This document shows positions 60,964 to 64,000 of a stretch of 64,000 bases of DNA, piece by piece. Source of the stretch: Benincasa hispida (taxonomy: Eukaryota; Streptophyta; Magnoliopsida; Cucurbitales; Cucurbitaceae); the NCBI RefSeq assembly GCF_009727055.1, contig NC_052360.1, forward strand, positions 63,416,525-63,480,524, written 5' to 3'. How positions within the stretch are numbered: the first letter of the stretch is position 1; every line of letters starts with the position of its first letter. The notes under the pieces were generated by a model. It did not search any database and was not told the DNA's origin. It saw nothing but the letters and a program-made list of their open reading frames with translations. Position numbers and translations under genes: made by a program.

Positions 60964-61559
60964 ATTTTTTCTCAGTTCTTTGTCTCTTACTTCTTCTAGG
61001 TTCTATATCATGCATTCTATCTTCAGTTTCAGGCATACTACTAAAAGCTATATTATTTCCAGTTTCGTGCATAACACTTAAATCGTTATTATTTTCAGTT
61101 TCATGCATATTGTTAGATGAAGAAGGCATAGAAACAGATACATTCTCATAATTAGATGTTCCAATTGATTTAATTTTTCCCTTTTCAAGGGAAAAACATG
61201 CTCAAAGAATTCTGCATCCCTTTATTCACATATGGATCTATCATTCAAGCACATAAATCTATATGCAACACTATTTTAAGCATAATAAGCACACAATCAA
61301 AAGTTTTAGATCCTATCATAGGTTTCTTGAATGTGGGATATGGTACCTTAGCCAAATATCCCCACACTCTCAGGTAAGTAAGATTAGGCGCATAGTCTTT
61401 CCAAAGTTCGTAAGATATCTTATCCAGTTTTTTTTAGGTGCTTTATTAAGAATAAAACCGGCAGAAAGTACAACTTCCCCCACATATTATCAAACAATCT
61501 AGAACTTAACAACATAACATTTATTATTTCCTTAAGAATTCTATTTTTACGTTTTGCAA

Positions 61560-62029
61560 TACCATTTTGTTATAGTGAATAAGGTGCAGTAAATTCATGA
61601 AGAATGTCATTTGGTTCACAAAGTTTTTTAAGGAAATTATCATTGTATTCACCACTTCTATATAACCTTAACCTTTTTATCTTTTTATCTTTTTATCTAA
61701 TTGATTCTCTATTCCTGGTTTATACTTCAAAAACATACTACCAGCTTCATCTTGTGTTTTTAAAAGATAGATTGTAGTATACCTAGAAAAATCATCAACA
61801 AAAGATATGTAGTAATTTTTCCCGCCTCTACTTGTGGTATTTTTTAAATTAGTTAAATCAGAATGAATCAGTTCAAGCAATTATGTACTTCTAGATGTGA
61901 TAGGTTTAAAATATTTCTTGATAAATTTTGTTTCTACACAAACAGGATATTTACTAATTTCATGTGGTTCATGTGCATTAATTAATTTTAATTCATTTAG
62001 TTTCTTAACTGATGCAATATTCACATGAC
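61560..62029 (-). pseudogene. Copia integrase core fragment
   Basis: 61880-61677 reads LELIHSDLTNLKNTTSRGGK, then YYISFVDDFSRYTTIYLLKT; both catalytic-core Asp positions (HSDL and VDDFSR) are present. The sequence downstream to 61560 retains the ILxKRNRIL...QNGIAKRK-type region in broken form. Confidence 0.75.
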
Positions 62030-62545
62030 CTAGTCTAAAGACTCAACTATGTAAGCAGAATTATAAGTACGTGCATTCATCATATTTGCAACAAGAACAG
62101 TATTCAATACAAAAAGACCATCAACCAGATACCTCTTACCAACAAAGTCTCCATTTTTGGTGAGGACAAACTTGTCAGCTTCTAGTACAACTTTAAGCCC
62201 AGCCCAATTCAATAGACTTCTAAACACCAGGTTCCTATAAGGAAGGTACATACAATACATTACTTAAAGTTTTTTCATATGTTAATTTTAAAAGAACTTT
62301 CCCTTTTCCAAGTACTCTTGTCGTGGCAGAGTTACCCATGAATGCACACTCTTCGTCAGTAGTGTCTTCATAGTCATGGAAGAGTTTTTGGTTTGAGCAG
62401 AAGTGTTTTGAAGCTCCAGTGTTAAGTATCCAGTCAATTGGTTTTCCACCAGATTAGTTTCCTCAACAACAGCTATTATGTCATCTTGTTCAGCAAGATT
62501 ATCTTTGGGGTGGGTCACTAATTTGGCCTTCCTTTCCTTTGATTG
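62030..62545 (-). pseudogene. Copia protease and GAG-pre-integrase region
   Basis: At about 62440-62410 the translation reads WILNTGASKHF, the protease active-site block with Asn (codon 62423-62421) in place of the catalytic Asp. Further on come KVVLEADKFVLTKNGDFVGK and the GAG-pre-integrase-like VLVANMMNARTYNSAYIVES segment. Frames are interrupted. Confidence 0.65.
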
Positions 62546-63418
62546 CATTGGTAGGATTTGCGCCCATAATTCCCGCAGACATAGCAAATTAATTTCTTCT
62601 TTTTAATCTTCCCACCAGTAATTTTGTGATGTCCTTTCTTTTTAGAGGAATTATTCTTTCTAGACTACTTCTTGGGATTTTTGAACCTGTCTTTGTTAAC
62701 AGTAGAAAATTCAACCAAATTAGTATTAACCAAATTCAGATTTTCAGAAGTTAGCTTATCTTTTAACTTGTTGGCTTCTTTCGTGCACATGTGACTGATC
62801 AACTTTTGGAGTGTCATATCCTTCTTTTTGTGTTTCAGATGGTTTCTATAATCGCTCAATGATGGGGAAAATTTCTCAAGTAGTACATTTTCTTAGAGAA
62901 CCTCACACATCTTCATGCCCTCAGACAAAACGTTGGCCACCAAATTTTCATATTCATGAATATGCTCCACTACAAGTTTTTTGTCCGTCATTTGAAATTG
63001 TAGCCATTTACTGACGACATACTTCTTGTAGCCTGCATCATCTCTTCCACATCGGGACTCCAACATATTCCAAATTACCTTTGTTGACTTTTTGACCATG
63101 AACAGATCAAACATCGAATCTGTTATATGGTTCAGCAAATGGTCATAGACTGTTTTGTTGTCTTTCTCGTATTTATCAAGATCGATTGGATGACTACTTC
63201 GGTTGGTAAAAAACATCAATGGGTTCTTTGGAGGATTCTGGATCAGAGACATTAATCACCTTCTTAGTATCAACCGATGCTTCTGTGGTGAGGAGATAAT
63301 CAACCTCTAGCTGCTCAAAGAAGATCAATAATTTTTTAAACCAACGGCAATAGTTCGCTCCATCGAGTGGTTCAAGCTTGGACAAATCGGGAAGGACCTT
63401 AACATTATTGATCAACAA
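62545..63418 (-). pseudogene. Copia gag with zinc knuckle
   Basis: 63418-63194 gives KLEPLDGANYCRWFKKLLIF and 63252-62893 in another frame gives YDHLLNHITDSMFDLFMVKK, then VVEHIHEYENLVANVLSEGM. 62859-62665 continues gag, and CYVCGNYGRKSYQC at about 62596-62555 is the zinc knuckle, with Arg where the conserved His should be. Stops and frame changes break the frame. Confidence 0.75.
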
Positions 63419-63464
63419 CTGGGAATAATTGCTTTCAAATTATAGAAAAAATACAGCAAAGAAT

Positions 63465-63907
63465 TGTTGCGTCGTGGAGGAACCACTACCCTAAAAGCAA
63501 TTAGGCGTGACCTCGGTGCTAATTGCTATGTCGGTTGCTTCCCAAGGTTAACACAGTCTCCAATCTCGGGCGTGCTCGTCAAAAAGTATACTATAATTGG
63601 AAAAAATGCTTAGAATAGATGAGAATAATATTGGTGAAAGGAACGCATACAGATCCGAAAATAGAACTCATTTAATATTAAAACATTTTACCCAAACCAT
63701 AACTTGCCCACCCGATCGGATGACGATGGTGGTGGTGCGCACGTACGGTGAAAGGGTTATACTTCTACCACCAATACACTTTGGACTCACATCTAGCATA
63801 CCTTAGTTTTTATACACTTTAGACATCGTTAAACTTTCTAATATGGATAAAGCTCTCCCACCCCTTAGCTTTTGTTATGGGCCTAGACCCAAAAGTTATT
63901 TCTAACA
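63465..63907 (-). repeat. Copia 5' LTR
   Basis: The minus strand begins TGTTAGAAATAACTTTTGGG at 63907, a typical copia LTR start. The end near 63465 is placed by the TG on the plus strand before the leader and is uncertain. Confidence 0.6.
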
Positions 63908-64000
63908 CTATATACAAATTTTGTGATCCAAATAGTGTAAACTTGAAAATTTTAAATTAAAAATATATTTAATAGATAAAAAGGTTAATAAATATAGTAT
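63908..64000. other. Flank of copia LTR
   Basis: AT-rich; nothing recognised. Confidence 0.3.

Larger units (their letters stand above)
59378..63907 (-). mobile_element. Decayed Ty1/copia retrotransposon with 5' LTR
   Basis: Minus-strand order: LTR (63907 to about 63465), gag, zinc knuckle, protease, GAG-pre-integrase, integrase, reverse transcriptase and RNase H, the copia order. Frames are broken throughout. No 3' LTR was found below 59377, so the 3' end is lost or replaced by the degenerate repeats there. Confidence 0.8.

Noticed and set aside
1..64000. tRNA or rRNA genes
   Set aside because: I looked for tRNA A/B-box pairs and rRNA words and recognised none; the tRNA-like strings at 16226 and 17997 are retroelement primer sites. 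A tRNAscan run would settle this.

Overview
The window is nuclear DNA from a flowering plant. It has AT-rich intergenic sequence, short spliced exons with GT-AG introns, and many decayed LTR retrotransposons and one CACTA transposon. Several degenerate retroelement proteins resemble Ty3/gypsy and Ty1/copia proteins that are abundant in cucumber and melon annotations, and a dispersed GATAGA-rich repeat is also familiar from that family. Cucurbitaceae is therefore my best guess; the species cannot be fixed from the sequence.

Only two genes look intact, both on the minus strand. One is a clade-E type protein phosphatase 2C (CDS 23887 to 19971, five coding exons, 348 aa) preceded by a 5'UTR exon and intron. 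The other is a full-length PX-PH phospholipase D of the zeta type (CDS 48077 to 37189, 20 exons, 1124 aa). I followed every exon junction of both genes by hand and all phases are consistent. The proteins belong to separate pathways and nothing suggests joint function.

The rest is mobile or decayed DNA. 1-1040: 3' part of an LTR of a dispersed family (called family X here). 1070-2943: broken plant-mobile-domain (MAIN/PP7-long-form-like) gene. 3287-6066: two family X LTR pieces in opposite orientation, one interrupted by a 38-bp Tn5 mosaic-end junction that is almost certainly a mate-pair library adapter left in the assembly. 6070-9040: 3' part of a CACTA transposon with Transposase_24-like and ULP1-like remnants, ending in subterminal repeats and a CACTA terminus, beside a copia gag remnant (9041-9420). 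10870-11250: minisatellite. 11479-17550: truncated Athila/Tat-like gypsy element. 17997-18750: family X LTR with an initiator-Met primer-binding site. 27040-33580: gag-only gypsy-like element. 50455-50805: foldback repeat. 50830-51453: LINE-type RNase H remnant. 51480-54420: three more family X pieces. 59100-63907: decayed copia element with its 5' LTR.

I found no new biological system. The observation most worth acting on is the adapter junction at 3704-3741, which indicates a local misassembly. Other points of interest are a 41-codon upstream ORF in the phosphatase leader, a splice-donor-like motif conserved near the 3' end of family X LTRs, and a primer-binding-site-like duplication inside the gypsy LTRs.
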